DNA of 64,000 nucleotides from Arsukibacterium perlucidum DSM 18276 (GCF_000382165.1 NZ_KB907711.1:1-64000), one strand, 5' to 3'; positions 25,145 to 34,722 are shown, counted from the first letter of the stretch. Notes: generated from the sequence alone by a model not told the origin. A program made the numbers and translations.

Positions 25145-26905
25145 TCAGTAATCCAAAAGCTCGATCACGTCTTTTAAGACCGGCAGACTAACACTCTCAT
25201 CTGCACCGTAACCACCAAACGTAATATCATCATCAACGTGTCCTAAAAGCGCTTTTACAACATACGCGTTCACACCGCGATGTTTAAAATGACTAATTAC
25301 AGTAGTTCGCGCACTATGAAAATCAACCAACAAACCCAGATCTCTTTCGTAATTTTTATCAATACAAATTTTCCTGAATACGGTACGATTTAGCCATTTG
25401 CTGACAGGCACACCCAAACCATCGCGTCCTATCAGCTTTTTATCGGTCTGTAGCTCAGGAAAAAGCATCAATTCGCCATTATCCCTGTGTGTTTGAATCA
25501 ATTCGAGCAGTCCACGCTCAACCAGCTTACTATGTACTGGCACTAAGCGTCTGGAACGCTCATTTTTAAGCTGATGTTCCCCTAAATCGAAAACCCAGAT
25601 GTCATCAATTTGTTTGATATCACGCACTTTAAGGCCGGCGGATTCATTTAGCCTCATACCAGAGTAAAGTGCTATTTTTGGAAGCCAATATGCTGCTTGC
25701 CGAAATTCAGATGCCTCCCTGCTATCAGAGGGTTTATAGTCTAAGATGGCTGCGATCTCAGTAGGTTTGAATTTTCGCCGTTTAAGTTGATGCTTTTCCG
25801 ATTTCAGAGATAACTGCATACCTGCAAAGGGATTTGCTGTAATCAGCTGCATTGAGTCCATCAGCCATTCGCAAAGCGTGAAGCAGTTGGTTAAATACTT
25901 GTTAACGGATTTTACACTTAAAGTCTTGGCCTTGCCTCGGACTGTGCGACCAGATGGTAGGCCGATGATGTGGTTTTTAACTGACATCGCCGCCTGACGA
26001 TCTAATTCTGAGACTAAAAAAGTAGATCCCAGGACATTTTGTAAAACCTCAAACGATTTCTTATATTGAGATTGCGCGCTCAGGCCCACTTCTGCAAATT
26101 TACTCGTGCAGAAGTTATCGATACACACAGCTAGCTGTAGATGCTTATCACGTTTAATCGTAGCCGTTCTCTCAGACCGTCTAAAAAATGCCGTAAAGTC
26201 GCGTAACGTTGATATTAATTGCAGAAACTCCATACCTTCCCGAAATTCGAATTCAGGTGACTCTGATATCATCCCCGGCTCATAATTTTCATGCTGCCGA
26301 TGCAGTTTTTGTAGTTCGGCAATAAGCCTGTTTGACATTAACGCCTCTTCTCTCCATGGGTTTAATTCGGAGCCGAGGGTCTTGGCTGAATGTTCAAAAA
26401 CTTTAAGTGTTGTTGAGTGAATAGAGGGATGCTTCTCTGTCACGGAGCCCGACTCAAAGCATTCTTTGATTGTTGCATCTGGGACTGTACGCAGAGATGA
26501 AAGCTGTGCAGGTTCAATAGCACCTAACTGAAACATTGTTTTCCCTGTAACCAACCATTTTGAAAAGCTTTCTTTCAAAAAAGCTTTGAGCTTAAGCTTC
26601 AGCTCCTCTTCTTGTGGATTAAACATTCTAGCAAGATCTGCTATGGCATTAGCCTGAATAGTTGTGATCCGAATTTTTTGAGTAAAAGTGCGTTCTGCAA
26701 ACATAGTCAACTCCTGTATTAGTTTGCGTTTAATAAATTTTGACAGCCAGAGAGCCTCATCCATGTGCTCTGTTCTGAGCGACGCGACAAAGTGTTCGCT
26801 GCCCACGGGATGATGGCAGATTTTTTCTAAAAAGGTCCCGCGGATACGAAAATAAAAGCTTTTTGAGCCTTTAACACGATAAAGATAAGTATGTTGAGCG
26901 CGCAT
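25145..26905 (-). CDS. int: Tyrosine recombinase (integrase) of the IME
   Basis: The 586-aa product ends in a tyrosine-recombinase catalytic domain: arginine in YSGMRLNESAG, H530 and R533 in FHSARTTV, H556 in LLGHVDDD, and the nucleophile Y566 in TFGGYG. The N-terminal part carries an arm-binding-like segment and a core-binding domain. The start at 26905 is chosen for its GGAGG ribosome site; the frame stays open 20 codons further. It lies directly downstream of the tRNA-Ser gene on the same strand, so tRNA read-through could express it. It should recombine the att sites at 10917 and 27000. Confidence 0.92.
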   Translation of the reverse strand: MRAQHTYLYRVKGSKSFYFRIRGTFLEKICHHPVGSEHFVASLRTEHMDEALWLSKFIKRKLIQELTMFAERTFTQKIRITTIQANAIADLARMFNPQEEELKLKLKAFLKESFSKWLVTGKTMFQLGAIEPAQLSSLRTVPDATIKECFESGSVTEKHPSIHSTTLKVFEHSAKTLGSELNPWREEALMSNRLIAELQKLHRQHENYEPGMISESPEFEFREGMEFLQLISTLRDFTAFFRRSERTATIKRDKHLQLAVCIDNFCTSKFAEVGLSAQSQYKKSFEVLQNVLGSTFLVSELDRQAAMSVKNHIIGLPSGRTVRGKAKTLSVKSVNKYLTNCFTLCEWLMDSMQLITANPFAGMQLSLKSEKHQLKRRKFKPTEIAAILDYKPSDSREASEFRQAAYWLPKIALYSGMRLNESAGLKVRDIKQIDDIWVFDLGEHQLKNERSRRLVPVHSKLVERGLLELIQTHRDNGELMLFPELQTDKKLIGRDGLGVPVSKWLNRTVFRKICIDKNYERDLGLLVDFHSARTTVISHFKHRGVNAYVVKALLGHVDDDITFGGYGADESVSLPVLKDVIELLDY

Positions 26906-26934
26906 GCACAGCCTCCGGTTTAGTGGATAAGCTA

Positions 26935-26966
26935 TGTGGCAAAAAGAAAAACCCCATGATGCCACG
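26935..26966. promoter_or_regulatory. Candidate integrase arm-type sites, right end
   Basis: TGTGGCAAA at 26935-26943 repeats the motif in the tandem 13-mers at 11016-11041. An inverted, weaker copy (CGTGGCATC on the minus strand) lies at 26958-26966. Their placement between the integrase start and the tRNA att site suits arm-binding sites for the integrase. Confidence 0.4.
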
Positions 26967-26999
26967 TGGATAAGTCCAGTAAAATCATAGGGTTATGGT

Positions 27000-27018
27000 A
27001 TTGGCGGAGAGAGAGGGA
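27000..27018. other. attR of the inner element, within tRNA-Ser
   Basis: ATTGGCGGAGAGAGAGGGA covers the CCA end, discriminator base, acceptor-stem 3' strand and the start of the T stem. The identical 19 bases at 10917-10935 form the other border. Confidence 0.85.
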
Positions 27019-27091
27019 TTCGAACCCTCGTTAGGGGTTAACCTAAACACACTTTCCAGGCGTGCGCCTTCAGCCACTCAGCCATCTCTCC
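27002..27091 (-). tRNA. serT-like: tRNA-Ser(GGA)
   Basis: On the minus strand the 90-nt gene has acceptor arms GGAGAGA and TCTCTCC, discriminator G, encoded CCA, anticodon GGA in CTGGAAAGT, a long variable arm typical of serine tRNAs, and the T loop GGTTCGAATCC. It is intact because the integrated element rebuilt its 3' end. The natural terminator now lies 16 and 26 kb away. Confidence 0.95.
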
Positions 27092-27206
27092 GGAACTTGC
27101 GTTGCAAGCGCGGCTATACTAGGGAAATTCACCGCGCGCTGCAACTGTTATATACATAAGGCCTTTGTTTATGGCTGCTTTTTAAGCAGTCAGGGCCCGT
27201 TTTCGC

Positions 27207-28265
27207 TTAAGCGTTGCCTTTTACCTGCATTTTAAGCTCTTTGGCGAAGTTCAGCATCCGGTTCAGCGGCACTAAGGCTTTTTCGCGCAAGGCGCTATCT
27301 ACAAAGATCTCATGGCCGGTAGTGTCGGTTAACGCCGCCTCAATCGCTTTTAAGCCGTTCATTGCCATCCAGGGGCAATGAGCGCAGCTGCGGCAGGTGG
27401 CGCCGTTACCGCCGGTTGGGGCTTCGATAAAGGTGCGGTCCGGCATCTGCTGCTGCATTTTATAAAAAATGCCTTTGTCGGTGGCGACAATAAAGGTGCT
27501 GTTCGGTAAGGTTTGGCTGGCTTTAATCAGCTGACTGGTAGAGCCCACCGCATCGGCCAGTTGCACTACGCTGTCGGGTGATTCCGGGTGTACCAGCACT
27601 GCCGCTTCCGGGTACTGCTTTTTCAGCTCAATCAGCGCACTGGCTTTAAATTCGTCGTGGACAATACAGGCAGCGTCCCACAGCAGCATGTCAGCACCGG
27701 TTTGTTTTTGGACATAAGCGCCGAGGTGCTTATCGGGGCCCCACAGAATTTTTTTACCCTGGCTATCCAGATAATCGACCACATCCAGCGCAATCGACGA
27801 AGTAACTACCCAGTCAGCGCGGGCTTTAACGGCGGCTGAGGTATTGGCGTATACCACCACAACCCGATCAGGGTGGGCATCGCAAAAGGCCGAGAACGGT
27901 TCTGCCGGGCAGCCTAAATCCAGTGAACAAGTGGCTTCCAGCGTTGGCATTAATACGGTTTTATTCGGGGTCAGAATTTTTGCGGTTTCGCCCATAAACT
28001 TAACGCCGGCTACGATTAACGTCTCTGCCGGGTGTTCGTTACCAAAACGGGCCATTTCTAAAGAGTCTGACACGCAACCACCGGTTTCCTCGGCCAACGC
28101 CTGAATTTCCGGATCGGTATAGTAATGGGCAACCAGTACCGCATTCTTTTGCTGCAGCAAGGTTTTAATCCGGGTTTTGTATGCGAGTTTTTCATCTGTA
28201 GACAGGGCTACAGGCTTTCTGGGAAATCTGAAATCCTGCTCACTAAAGTACATCGACTGCGTCAT
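27207..28265 (-). CDS. nadA: Quinolinate synthase
   Basis: The 352-aa enzyme condenses iminoaspartate with dihydroxyacetone phosphate to quinolinate in NAD synthesis. It needs a [4Fe-4S] cluster, and the cluster cysteines are visible in [13 protein letters not shown] and [11 protein letters not shown]. The start at 28265 ([10 protein letters not shown]) follows AGGTG; the open frame extends further only because it runs through the two tRNA-Lys genes. The position next to tRNA genes and the tol-pal operon is conserved in gammaproteobacteria. Confidence 0.96.
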   Translation of the reverse strand: MTQSMYFSEQDFRFPRKPVALSTDEKLAYKTRIKTLLQQKNAVLVAHYYTDPEIQALAEETGGCVSDSLEMARFGNEHPAETLIVAGVKFMGETAKILTPNKTVLMPTLEATCSLDLGCPAEPFSAFCDAHPDRVVVVYANTSAAVKARADWVVTSSIALDVVDYLDSQGKKILWGPDKHLGAYVQKQTGADMLLWDAACIVHDEFKASALIELKKQYPEAAVLVHPESPDSVVQLADAVGSTSQLIKASQTLPNSTFIVATDKGIFYKMQQQMPDRTFIEAPTGGNGATCRSCAHCPWMAMNGLKAIEAALTDTTGHEIFVDSALREKALVPLNRMLNFAKELKMQVKGNA

Positions 28266-28357
28266 AACACCTGACCGGTAGCGTAAAAAGGCGCGTATTA
28301 TACACCCGCCGGGCCGGCAAGAACAGTAGTTAAGGGATGGCGTTGGTGTTTGGTGTT

Positions 28358-28433
28358 TGGTGGGTCGTGCTGGATTCGAACCAGCGACCAATTGATTAAA
28401 AGTCAACTGCTCTACCAACTGAGCTAACGACCC
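28358..28433 (-). tRNA. tRNA-Lys(TTT), copy 1
   Basis: The 76-nt gene has acceptor GGGTCGT paired with ACGACCC, encoded CCA, anticodon TTT in GACTTTTAATC, and T loop GGTTCGAATCC. It is identical to the second copy 26 bases away. Confidence 0.96.
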
Positions 28434-28459
28434 ACTTCGGTGTACTTGTTTGTGCGGTT

Positions 28460-28535
28460 TGGTGGGTCGTGCTGGATTCGAACCAGCGACCAATTGATTA
28501 AAAGTCAACTGCTCTACCAACTGAGCTAACGACCC
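28460..28535 (-). tRNA. tRNA-Lys(TTT), copy 2
   Basis: The sequence is identical to the neighbouring tRNA-Lys: same acceptor stem, anticodon TTT and CCA. The two are probably cotranscribed toward nadA as a tandem duplication. Confidence 0.96.
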
Positions 28536-28645
28536 TTACCGCGGACGCATATCTTACTGATTTACGGCGCCAGTGCAACTGAAAATTGTTAAAAAGGCCT
28601 TCATCCTGGCCTGACTGCACAAAAAGCCAGCGATATGAAACGACA

Positions 28646-28667
28646 AAGCCAACCTCAAGGTTGGCTT
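28646..28667 (-). terminator. Hairpin after the tol-pal operon
   Basis: AAGCCAACC-TTGA-GGTTGGCTT on the minus strand forms a 9-bp stem with a 4-nt loop 8 bases after the cpoB stop. The following T run is weak, so it may be a partial or Rho-assisted terminator. Confidence 0.55.
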
Positions 28668-28674
28668 GCTAGGT

Positions 28675-29466
28675 TTACTTAAGTGCGTCTATGCGGTCCT
28701 GCGCCAGCCTGGCAGACGTTGCCGAAGCATGCTCGTTGGTTAATTGCCGGTAAAATCGCAGCGCAGCATCTTTATTATTTTCCCGCTCTGCAACCTGGCC
28801 CAGCTTTAACAGGGCATCGGGCACCTTGTTAGATGTACCAAAATTAGCAACAACCCGTTCAAAGTGAGTTTTCGCCTTCGCCAGTTCATTGTTATTAAAC
28901 AATAGCTGACCCAGCCAGTAATGGGCATTTGGCGCATAACCTGAGTTGGGGTAGTTTTGCAAAAAGGCTTCAAATTCGGGAATAGCAGCATCGTAACGCC
29001 GATCCTTCAACACCATATTAACGGCTTTATCGTAAGCATCGTTCTCTGACATATTTGAAGAATATGAAACCGTGGGCACATTATTAACGTTGCTGGTAAC
29101 GGCCGGCTGGGCTGCAGTGCTGGTTTGTAAAGCACCTACCCTGCGATCAATTTCCTGATATAAATCACGTTGGCGTTGCAGCATTTCATCCAGCTGATAA
29201 GTGTGGGTTTCAGTAACGCCACGCAGCTGACTAACTTCATCCAGCAATAAACTTAATTGCTGCTGCATGCGGATCTGACCCTGAGCCCGGGCTTCAACTA
29301 CCCGTTCTAATGTTGCCAGACGTTGCTCCAGCGCACCTGCACTCTGGCTGGCAACCTGCTGGTTTGTAGTGATATTTCTGCCCAGCTCAGTAACCGGTGC
29401 CGGGTTAGCCCAGGCACCGCTACTCACTAAGGACAGAGCAACCCACAGTGTTTTATTTACTGTCAT
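28675..29466 (-). CDS. cpoB: Cell division coordinator CpoB (YbgF)
   Basis: The 263-aa periplasmic protein has a signal peptide (NKTLWVALSLVSSGAWA), an N-terminal trimerising coiled coil (LEQRLATLERVVEARAQGQI) and three C-terminal TPR repeats (YDKAVNMVLKDRRYDAAIPE onward). CpoB links Tol-Pal to peptidoglycan synthesis during constriction. The ATG at 29466 is preferred over the GTG at 29472. It is the last gene of the operon. Confidence 0.93.
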   Translation of the reverse strand: MTVNKTLWVALSLVSSGAWANPAPVTELGRNITTNQQVASQSAGALEQRLATLERVVEARAQGQIRMQQQLSLLLDEVSQLRGVTETHTYQLDEMLQRQRDLYQEIDRRVGALQTSTAAQPAVTSNVNNVPTVSYSSNMSENDAYDKAVNMVLKDRRYDAAIPEFEAFLQNYPNSGYAPNAHYWLGQLLFNNNELAKAKTHFERVVANFGTSNKVPDALLKLGQVAERENNKDAALRFYRQLTNEHASATSARLAQDRIDALK

Positions 29467-29491
29467 GATCACTCTTTTTCGTTATTAACTA

Positions 29492-30022
29492 TTAGTAAAC
29501 CAGTACTGCGCGACGGTTTTTGGCAAAACCTGTTTCAGTACGTGATCTGTCGACTGGCTTCTCTTCACCGTAACTAACGGTAGACAACTGGCCTGCAGAC
29601 ACACCCAGGTTTTGTAAATAAGATACCACGGCCTGGGCACGACGCTCACCTAAGGCAATGTTGTACTCTGGCGTACCGCGCTCGTCTGAATGGCCTTCAA
29701 TGGTCACACGGACGCTTGGGTTAGCACGTAAAAAAGTACCATGAGCTTCTAATACTTCAACAAATTCCGGCCGAACTGTCGCCCGGTCAAAATCGAAATA
29801 AATAGTATTTTCCTGGCGCAGAGCTTCCAGTTTCTGACGCATTTGCTCAGCAGGGCTTACTACTGGCTCTGCAGTTTCAACTTGTACAGTATCGGTGACC
29901 TGCTCAGTAGTTCCTGAGGTGCGGGCATCGTCAGCAGAAGTTGATGACGTTGAGCTACAGGCGGCTAATGTCATCACAGGTACTGCGACTAATAAAGCCT
30001 TTAACACTTTGTTTAAATTCAT
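29492..30022 (-). CDS. pal: Peptidoglycan-associated lipoprotein Pal
   Basis: The 176-aa protein has a lipoprotein signal with lipobox LAAC and an OmpA-like peptidoglycan-binding domain (IYFDFDRATVRPEF, then IEGHSDERGTPEYNIALGER). It anchors the outer membrane to the cell wall and partners TolB. The start at 30022 follows AAGGA; an ATG nine codons upstream lacks a ribosome site. Confidence 0.96.
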   Translation of the reverse strand: MNLNKVLKALLVAVPVMTLAACSSTSSTSADDARTSGTTEQVTDTVQVETAEPVVSPAEQMRQKLEALRQENTIYFDFDRATVRPEFVEVLEAHGTFLRANPSVRVTIEGHSDERGTPEYNIALGERRAQAVVSYLQNLGVSAGQLSTVSYGEEKPVDRSRTETGFAKNRRAVLVY

Positions 30023-30058
30023 TTTTGTTGTCCTTAGTAAGTTAACCACGTTTTTGTT

Positions 30059-31408
30059 TTATAAAAAAGGTGACCAGGCTGGCGATTTAACCTGTCCATC
30101 TATCGCCGGCAGTCGGGCTTTAAAGCGTCCATCCATTGAAACCAGTGCCAACACCTGCGACGAGCCGTGCATAGTGCTGTATATAATCATTGAACCATTT
30201 GGCGCAATACTGGGTGATTCATCCAGATTGGTCTTGGTCAGTACCTGTAAAAACCGGCTTTGCCGATCCATTTTCGCAATATGATACTGCCCCTGAGTCC
30301 GGTTCACCATAACAATAGTGCTGCCATCAGGACTATAGGCGCCTGCCAGATTCATTTCACCCTCAAAAGTCAACCGTCTGGTGGTACCTGTGGCTAAATT
30401 TACGCTATATAGCTGGGGATTGCCACCTCTGTCCGAACTGAACACCAGCTCCTTACCATCGGGAGACCAACTTGGCTCAGTGTCGATCGCCCGCTGATTA
30501 GTGATCCGGCGTAACGCCTTGCTGGCGATATTTAAGGTATAAATCTCAGGGTTGCCGTCTTTAGACAAGACCAGCGCCAGGCTTTCACCATCTGGTGACC
30601 ACACCGGTGCACCATTAATACCCGGGAAAGTACTGACTACAGTACGCCGGCCACTATAGATATCCTGGATAAAAATCTGGGCCTGTCGCCGCTCAAAGGT
30701 AACATAGGCCAGCTTGGTGCCATCTGGTGACCAGCTGGGCGACATTAACGGCTCTTTCGAACGCAGCAATATTTGTTCGTTAACACCGTCATAATCCGCT
30801 ACTACCAGCTGGTAAGGGAATTCATGATCGGGCCGTACCAGCACATAAGCAATTTTAGTTAAGAAGGCACCACGTTCACCGGTAAGCTTTTCATAAACAA
30901 TGTCGCTGATCCGATGGGCATACTGGCGGAACTGGCTGCCATTAATGGTGGTTTCCCGGCTATCCAGAACGTGTTCGTTGCTGGTAACCAGTTTACCGGC
31001 ATTAAGCATTTGCGAACTGGGGCCACTGTTGCCTTTAAGTACATCTATCAGCTCAAAACTTACGGTATAACGGTCAATGCCAATCTCGTTAATCTGCCCC
31101 ATGACAATGGCTTCAACGCCTTCACGCGCCCATGCCGCATAGTTTATCTCACTCACTTTAGCCGGCCGCTGCGGCATTTTAATGTTAGCAAGCGGACTGA
31201 ACTTGCCACTGCGCATCAAATCGGCAGCAACAATCTCGGCCAGATTTTCGGTTGGCCGGGTGGTGCCATTAAAACTGAAAGGTAAAATTGCCACTGGCCT
31301 GGCAGAGTCTATACCTTCAGTAATCACAATTTCTAAAGAGGCCCGGGCCAGTGCCGGGAAAAGTAAAATTGTCAGGATTAAGGTTTTTTTAAGTAAATTA
31401 GTCATCAT
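30059..31408 (-). CDS. tolB: Tol-Pal system protein TolB
   Basis: The 449-aa periplasmic protein has a signal peptide ([14 protein letters not shown]), an N-terminal domain that contacts TolA, and a C-terminal beta-propeller with repeated WSPDG motifs ([39 protein letters not shown]). It shuttles between Pal and TolA during envelope constriction. Its first codon overlaps the tolA stop. Confidence 0.96.
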   Translation of the reverse strand: MMTNLLKKTLILTILLFPALARASLEIVITEGIDSARPVAILPFSFNGTTRPTENLAEIVAADLMRSGKFSPLANIKMPQRPAKVSEINYAAWAREGVEAIVMGQINEIGIDRYTVSFELIDVLKGNSGPSSQMLNAGKLVTSNEHVLDSRETTINGSQFRQYAHRISDIVYEKLTGERGAFLTKIAYVLVRPDHEFPYQLVVADYDGVNEQILLRSKEPLMSPSWSPDGTKLAYVTFERRQAQIFIQDIYSGRRTVVSTFPGINGAPVWSPDGESLALVLSKDGNPEIYTLNIASKALRRITNQRAIDTEPSWSPDGKELVFSSDRGGNPQLYSVNLATGTTRRLTFEGEMNLAGAYSPDGSTIVMVNRTQGQYHIAKMDRQSRFLQVLTKTNLDESPSIAPNGSMIIYSTMHGSSQVLALVSMDGRFKARLPAIDGQVKSPAWSPFL

Positions 31409-32355
31409 TAAAATTCTGGTGCCACCGTTAAAGTTATATCTTTCAGTTGATTATAAACATCAGGGTCAGTAGATACCGGCAAGGTTCCTGCCCGGTTTAC
31501 TGCTCGAATGGCGGCGTCTGCTACCTGACGGTCACCGCTGACATAACGTACGTCTGTCACAAAACCGCTGGTTGCCAACCTGATATTAATCCGGGCTGTT
31601 TTACCGCGCATGTTTTCATCTACTAATAAATTACGCTGAATAGCATCACGGATCATCGCCGTGTAGCGCTGCACTTCCGTAACCGCTTGCTGAGCCCGGG
31701 CCTGGCGCCTCGATTCTGCTTCTTTAGCCAGTTGTTCCTGCAGTTGCCGTTCACGTTCTGCCTGTTCTCGGGCTTCCCGAGCTTTGCGCTCCCGCTCTGC
31801 CTGAGCTTTAGCCGCCTCTTCTTCAGCCTGTCTGCGTTTTTCCTCGGCAGCTTTAGCAGCAGCCTCTGCTTTTTTCTGCTCGGCTTCGCGGGCTTTACGA
31901 GCTTCTTCCGCCTGCTTAGCTTTTGCTGCTTCAGCCTGCTGCTGCTTTTGTGCTTCAGCGGCTGCAGCCTTAGACTTACGTGCGGCTTCATCTGCCTGGC
32001 GTTTCTGCTCAGCAACGCGTTTTAACCGCTCTTCTTCCGCGGCTCTGTTGCGCTCCGCCTGCTTAGCTCTGCGCTCTAGGGCGGCAATCCGATCTTCTTC
32101 CGCTTTTTTAGCGTCGTCCCGGTTCTTCTGAATTTCAGCAATGCGCTGCTCTAACTGCTTGCGATCAATTGCGACCGCCTCTACCGGCGCAGGATTAGCT
32201 GCCACCGCCTGTTCAGTGCTGACCGACAGTTCAACTGTTTGGCGCTTAAAACTGATGTTGGCGCCAAATATCAACAGCAGCACAATGGCAACATGTAATG
32301 CCACCGACATTGCTAACGGAGTTGTCAGTGCTGGTTTAAGCTTATCAAACTTCAT
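31408..32355 (-). CDS. tolA: Tol-Pal system protein TolA
   Basis: The 315-aa protein has one N-terminal membrane segment ([17 protein letters not shown]). A long alanine/lysine/glutamate-rich helix (residues about 60-225) spans the periplasm, and a compact C-terminal domain contains [20 protein letters not shown]. It transmits proton-motive force from TolQR to TolB-Pal. The coding repeat of the helix makes other reading frames look open. It overlaps tolR by 11 bases. Confidence 0.95.
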   Translation of the reverse strand: MKFDKLKPALTTPLAMSVALHVAIVLLLIFGANISFKRQTVELSVSTEQAVAANPAPVEAVAIDRKQLEQRIAEIQKNRDDAKKAEEDRIAALERRAKQAERNRAAEEERLKRVAEQKRQADEAARKSKAAAAEAQKQQQAEAAKAKQAEEARKAREAEQKKAEAAAKAAEEKRRQAEEEAAKAQAERERKAREAREQAERERQLQEQLAKEAESRRQARAQQAVTEVQRYTAMIRDAIQRNLLVDENMRGKTARINIRLATSGFVTDVRYVSGDRQVADAAIRAVNRAGTLPVSTDPDVYNQLKDITLTVAPEF

Positions 32356-32770
32356 TATCAGTCATTAAACCCACTGCCGGCGCGCCGGCATTTTTTAAAA
32401 CATTAATCAGGCGGATAACGGCTTCATAACTCACCGCTTTATCACCTTTAACAATTACCTGAGTACCCGGTTCAATCGTCAACCAGCTCGCCACTTCTAC
32501 CTGCAGCTCTGCTGAGGTAAAAGGCCCTTGCTGGTTACCGTCTTTCTCAAAGTAATACAAACCATCACTGTCTACGGTAGCTACTAACGGAGTTTTGCCT
32601 TCTGTCATCTGGGCAATAGGTTCAGCCGCCGACTTTGGCAAATCTACTTTCACCCCCTGAGTGATCAGCGGGGTAGTAACCATGAAAATAACCAACAGCA
32701 CCAGCATAACATCAATGTATGGCACCACGTTTATTTCGGCCATCATCCGCCGTTTTTTCCGGACGTACAT
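32345..32770 (-). CDS. tolR: Tol-Pal system protein TolR
   Basis: The 141-aa ExbD/TolR family protein has the single membrane helix with the proton-carrying aspartate (NVVPYIDVMLVLLVIFMV) and a periplasmic dimerisation domain. With TolQ it forms the inner-membrane motor. Its start overlaps the tolQ stop. Confidence 0.95.
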   Translation of the reverse strand: MYVRKKRRMMAEINVVPYIDVMLVLLVIFMVTTPLITQGVKVDLPKSAAEPIAQMTEGKTPLVATVDSDGLYYFEKDGNQQGPFTSAELQVEVASWLTIEPGTQVIVKGDKAVSYEAVIRLINVLKNAGAPAVGLMTDNEV

Positions 32771-33456
32771 CAGGCAGCCTCAGTACTGGTAACAGCCTGG
32801 CGATGCAGGATATTAGAAAACTCTTCAACAAAATTGGCATAACTGCTTTCCAGCAACTCAACCTGATGCGAGAACTTGTTATAAGCAATAACGGCCGGTA
32901 TAGCGGCAAACAGGCCTATCGCAGTAGCAATCAGCGCCTCGGCAATACCCGGCGCCACCATTGCCAGGGTAGCTTGCTGTACCGCACCCAATGCAATAAA
33001 TGAATTCATAATGCCCCAGACGGTGCCAAACAAACCGATATAAGGGCTGATTGAACCGACTGTCGCCAGAAAAGGTAAATTGGTTTCCAGCCGCTCTACT
33101 TCGCGTGATAAACCAACCCGCATCGCCCGCTGTGCGCCTTCCATTATTGCCGCAGGTTGCTGGCGGCTGCTTTTATGCAGCCTGGCGAATTCTTTGAAAC
33201 CCGCCCGGAACAGTGCCTCTAAACCTATGTTGCTCTGGCGGGCACTGACTTCGGCATATAGCTTCGATAAGTCTATCCCGGACCAGAATTTATCTTCAAA
33301 CCGCCTGGCATCGGCCAGTGCTTCTTTCAAAACTTTTTTCCGTTTAAAAATCATACTCCAGGAGGCAACCGACATACCTACCAGAATTAGCATCACTGCC
33401 TGCACCACAATACTGGCATCGAGTAATAAATGAAGAATGGAAATTTCACCTGACAC
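32770..33456 (-). CDS. tolQ: Tol-Pal system protein TolQ
   Basis: The 228-aa MotA/TolQ/ExbB family protein has three membrane helices: residues 10-35 ([20 protein letters not shown]), and two near [20 protein letters not shown] and [20 protein letters not shown]. It forms the stator pentamer around TolR. It overlaps ybgC by 11 bases. Confidence 0.96.
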   Translation of the reverse strand: MSGEISILHLLLDASIVVQAVMLILVGMSVASWSMIFKRKKVLKEALADARRFEDKFWSGIDLSKLYAEVSARQSNIGLEALFRAGFKEFARLHKSSRQQPAAIMEGAQRAMRVGLSREVERLETNLPFLATVGSISPYIGLFGTVWGIMNSFIALGAVQQATLAMVAPGIAEALIATAIGLFAAIPAVIAYNKFSHQVELLESSYANFVEEFSNILHRQAVTSTEAA

Positions 33457-33856
33457 GCGTTAACACCTCTGCAATTTCGGCCGGCATTGGCCGGGCTTTC
33501 ATGGCCTGCTTGTCAACACAGGCAACTTTAATTTCAGCCTGACAAACCAACTGGGCCGAAGCATTATAAATTTGCTGGGAAAAAATCATACTTGCTGACT
33601 TTAAGGTACTGATTTGACTCGATACCGTCAATAATTCATTAAAACCCGCACTTTTTTTGTTATCCATTAAAACCTGAGTAACAACAAAGGCGATATTGTT
33701 TGACAACAATATATCCTGCTCAATACCCAGGGCCCGTAACCATTCGGTGCGGGCTCTTTCAAAAAATTTCAGGTAATTAGCGTAATAAACGATGCCGCCG
33801 GCATCTGTATCTTCATAATACACTCGTATTGGAAATTCGAAGCTTTTCTCAGACAT
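33446..33856 (-). CDS. ybgC: Tol-Pal-associated acyl-CoA thioesterase YbgC
   Basis: The 136-aa hotdog-fold 4HBT thioesterase has the active-site segment [20 protein letters not shown] with the catalytic aspartate. It hydrolyses acyl-CoA and heads the tol-pal operon, as in most proteobacteria. No promoter is obvious upstream. Confidence 0.93.
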   Translation of the reverse strand: MSEKSFEFPIRVYYEDTDAGGIVYYANYLKFFERARTEWLRALGIEQDILLSNNIAFVVTQVLMDNKKSAGFNELLTVSSQISTLKSASMIFSQQIYNASAQLVCQAEIKVACVDKQAMKARPMPAEIAEVLTRVR

Positions 33857-34249
33857 TTATAATCACATCTTAATTTACTGCGTATGATAATTAGCCGGGT
33901 TGCCAAACTCAATGGCTAACCGCTGCAGGAGCTAACTATATTTATTTAACGCCTGCTATTGCATTGTGTTCAGAAGGCAGACTCTGATACCTCCCTTAAG
34001 TTCAATCAACTGCAAATCTGGTGGTTTTACTTCAAGGTATGCGATGTCGATACTGCTACCGTTACCTAAACCATGCCGAAACCATAAAAAAGCTATAAAA
34101 AGTAATCCGAGCTATCATCCACATTTAAACTTAATCACAGATGAATAAAGGCGCGCTTTACATTAGCGCCAGCTAACTGCTTAATTAAACAACAACACCA
34201 GTCAGCGTAACATTAGTTATTCTAATGCCTAAGTTCTAATTTTTCTCGT
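33857..34249. other. Non-coding gap upstream of ybgC
   Basis: About 390 A/T-rich bases hold no convincing gene on either strand. The tol-pal promoter should lie at its left end. Nothing else distinctive is seen before the candidate small RNA. Confidence 0.5.
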
Positions 34250-34284
34250 TTGAAGTAATTACTCGAACTCTTTAACATACGCTC

Positions 34285-34460
34285 CGTGTTCTGAGCTAGC
34301 GCAAAGGCAAGGTAAGAGCGTTACCCTGTTTAGTAAAGTTCACTGCGCAGTATGACTGATAGCTAAGGTTAGTTTTGCTGCTGTTTAAACATGTTCCCTG
34401 GATTTATGAAGCACTCCTTCAACTTGTTGCTTTGCCCGCTCCCTGAGCGGGCTTTTTTTT
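34285..34460 (+). ncRNA. Candidate small RNA
   Basis: A possible promoter (TTGAAG, 17-base spacer, TAACAT at 34250-34278) is followed by about 175 bases without a coding frame. The stretch ends in a strong intrinsic terminator (GCCCGCTC-CCT-GAGCGGGC plus eight T). The segment just before the terminator holds TGTTCCCTGGATTTATG, which shares the TTCCCTGG seed of the enterobacterial sRNA ArcZ. That resemblance is short and may be chance. No protein gene would explain this terminator. Confidence 0.45.
34434..34460 (+). terminator. Strong intrinsic terminator
   Basis: GCCCGCTC, loop CCT, GAGCGGGC, then TTTTTTTT. It is an 8-bp G/C-rich stem with a full T tract on the plus strand, and it does not follow any visible plus-strand gene. 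Confidence 0.9.
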
Positions 34461-34480
34461 GTCTACCCGTCCTACTTTAA

Positions 34481-34700
34481 GCCGCAGCGGTGTTGGCTGC
34501 GTTCTCTCATCACCAATCGCATAGGTAACTATGCTCATGGGAATTCGTTTACTTGCCGCCTACCTGCAGCGTAAAGTAGTTAGGGTATACTGTTCTAACT
34601 GGTACTGCAGCGTTGTTGCCTGCATTAAAGTCCCACACTCACATAGTCGACTATGCTCGTATGGCACTTTAATTTGCCGCCTAGCTGTAGCACCAACTAG
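34481..34700. repeat. Two tandem copies of a ~100-bp dispersed palindromic repeat
   Basis: Copy 1 (about 34481-34583) and copy 2 (about 34601-34700) share GCAGCG, TGTTG, CTGC, CATAG, ACTATGCTC, TTTA and TTGCCGCCTA in the same order. Each copy has partial internal symmetry (GCAGCG...CTGCAGC; CATAG...CTATG). I have the impression that such elements recur in Alteromonadales genomes, but this cannot be checked here. Confidence 0.6.
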
Positions 34701-34722
34701 TTTGCGAATACGATGCGATAAT

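Larger units (their letters stand above)
10917..27018. mobile_element. Integrative mobilizable element (IME) in tRNA-Ser(GGA)
   Basis: The element is bounded by the 19-bp direct repeats at 10917-10935 and 27000-27018. It carries a tyrosine integrase adjacent to the tRNA, a MobV relaxase, an oriT-like hairpin, and defence cargo (type I RM and a helicase-nuclease). It has no visible type IV secretion genes, so it would need a helper conjugative element. The size is about 16.1 kb. Confidence 0.8.

Noticed and set aside
28266-28520. An apparent 85-codon N-terminal extension of nadA
   Set aside because: It is translation through two tRNA-Lys genes; the true start has a ribosome site at 28265.
28646-28667. 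The hairpin after cpoB as a riboswitch or sRNA
   Set aside because: It is a simple 9-bp stem just after a stop codon, sufficient as a terminator.
31653-32025. Long open frames on both strands inside tolA
   Set aside because: The repetitive alanine/lysine/glutamate codons of the TolA helix keep other frames open; no independent gene is supported.
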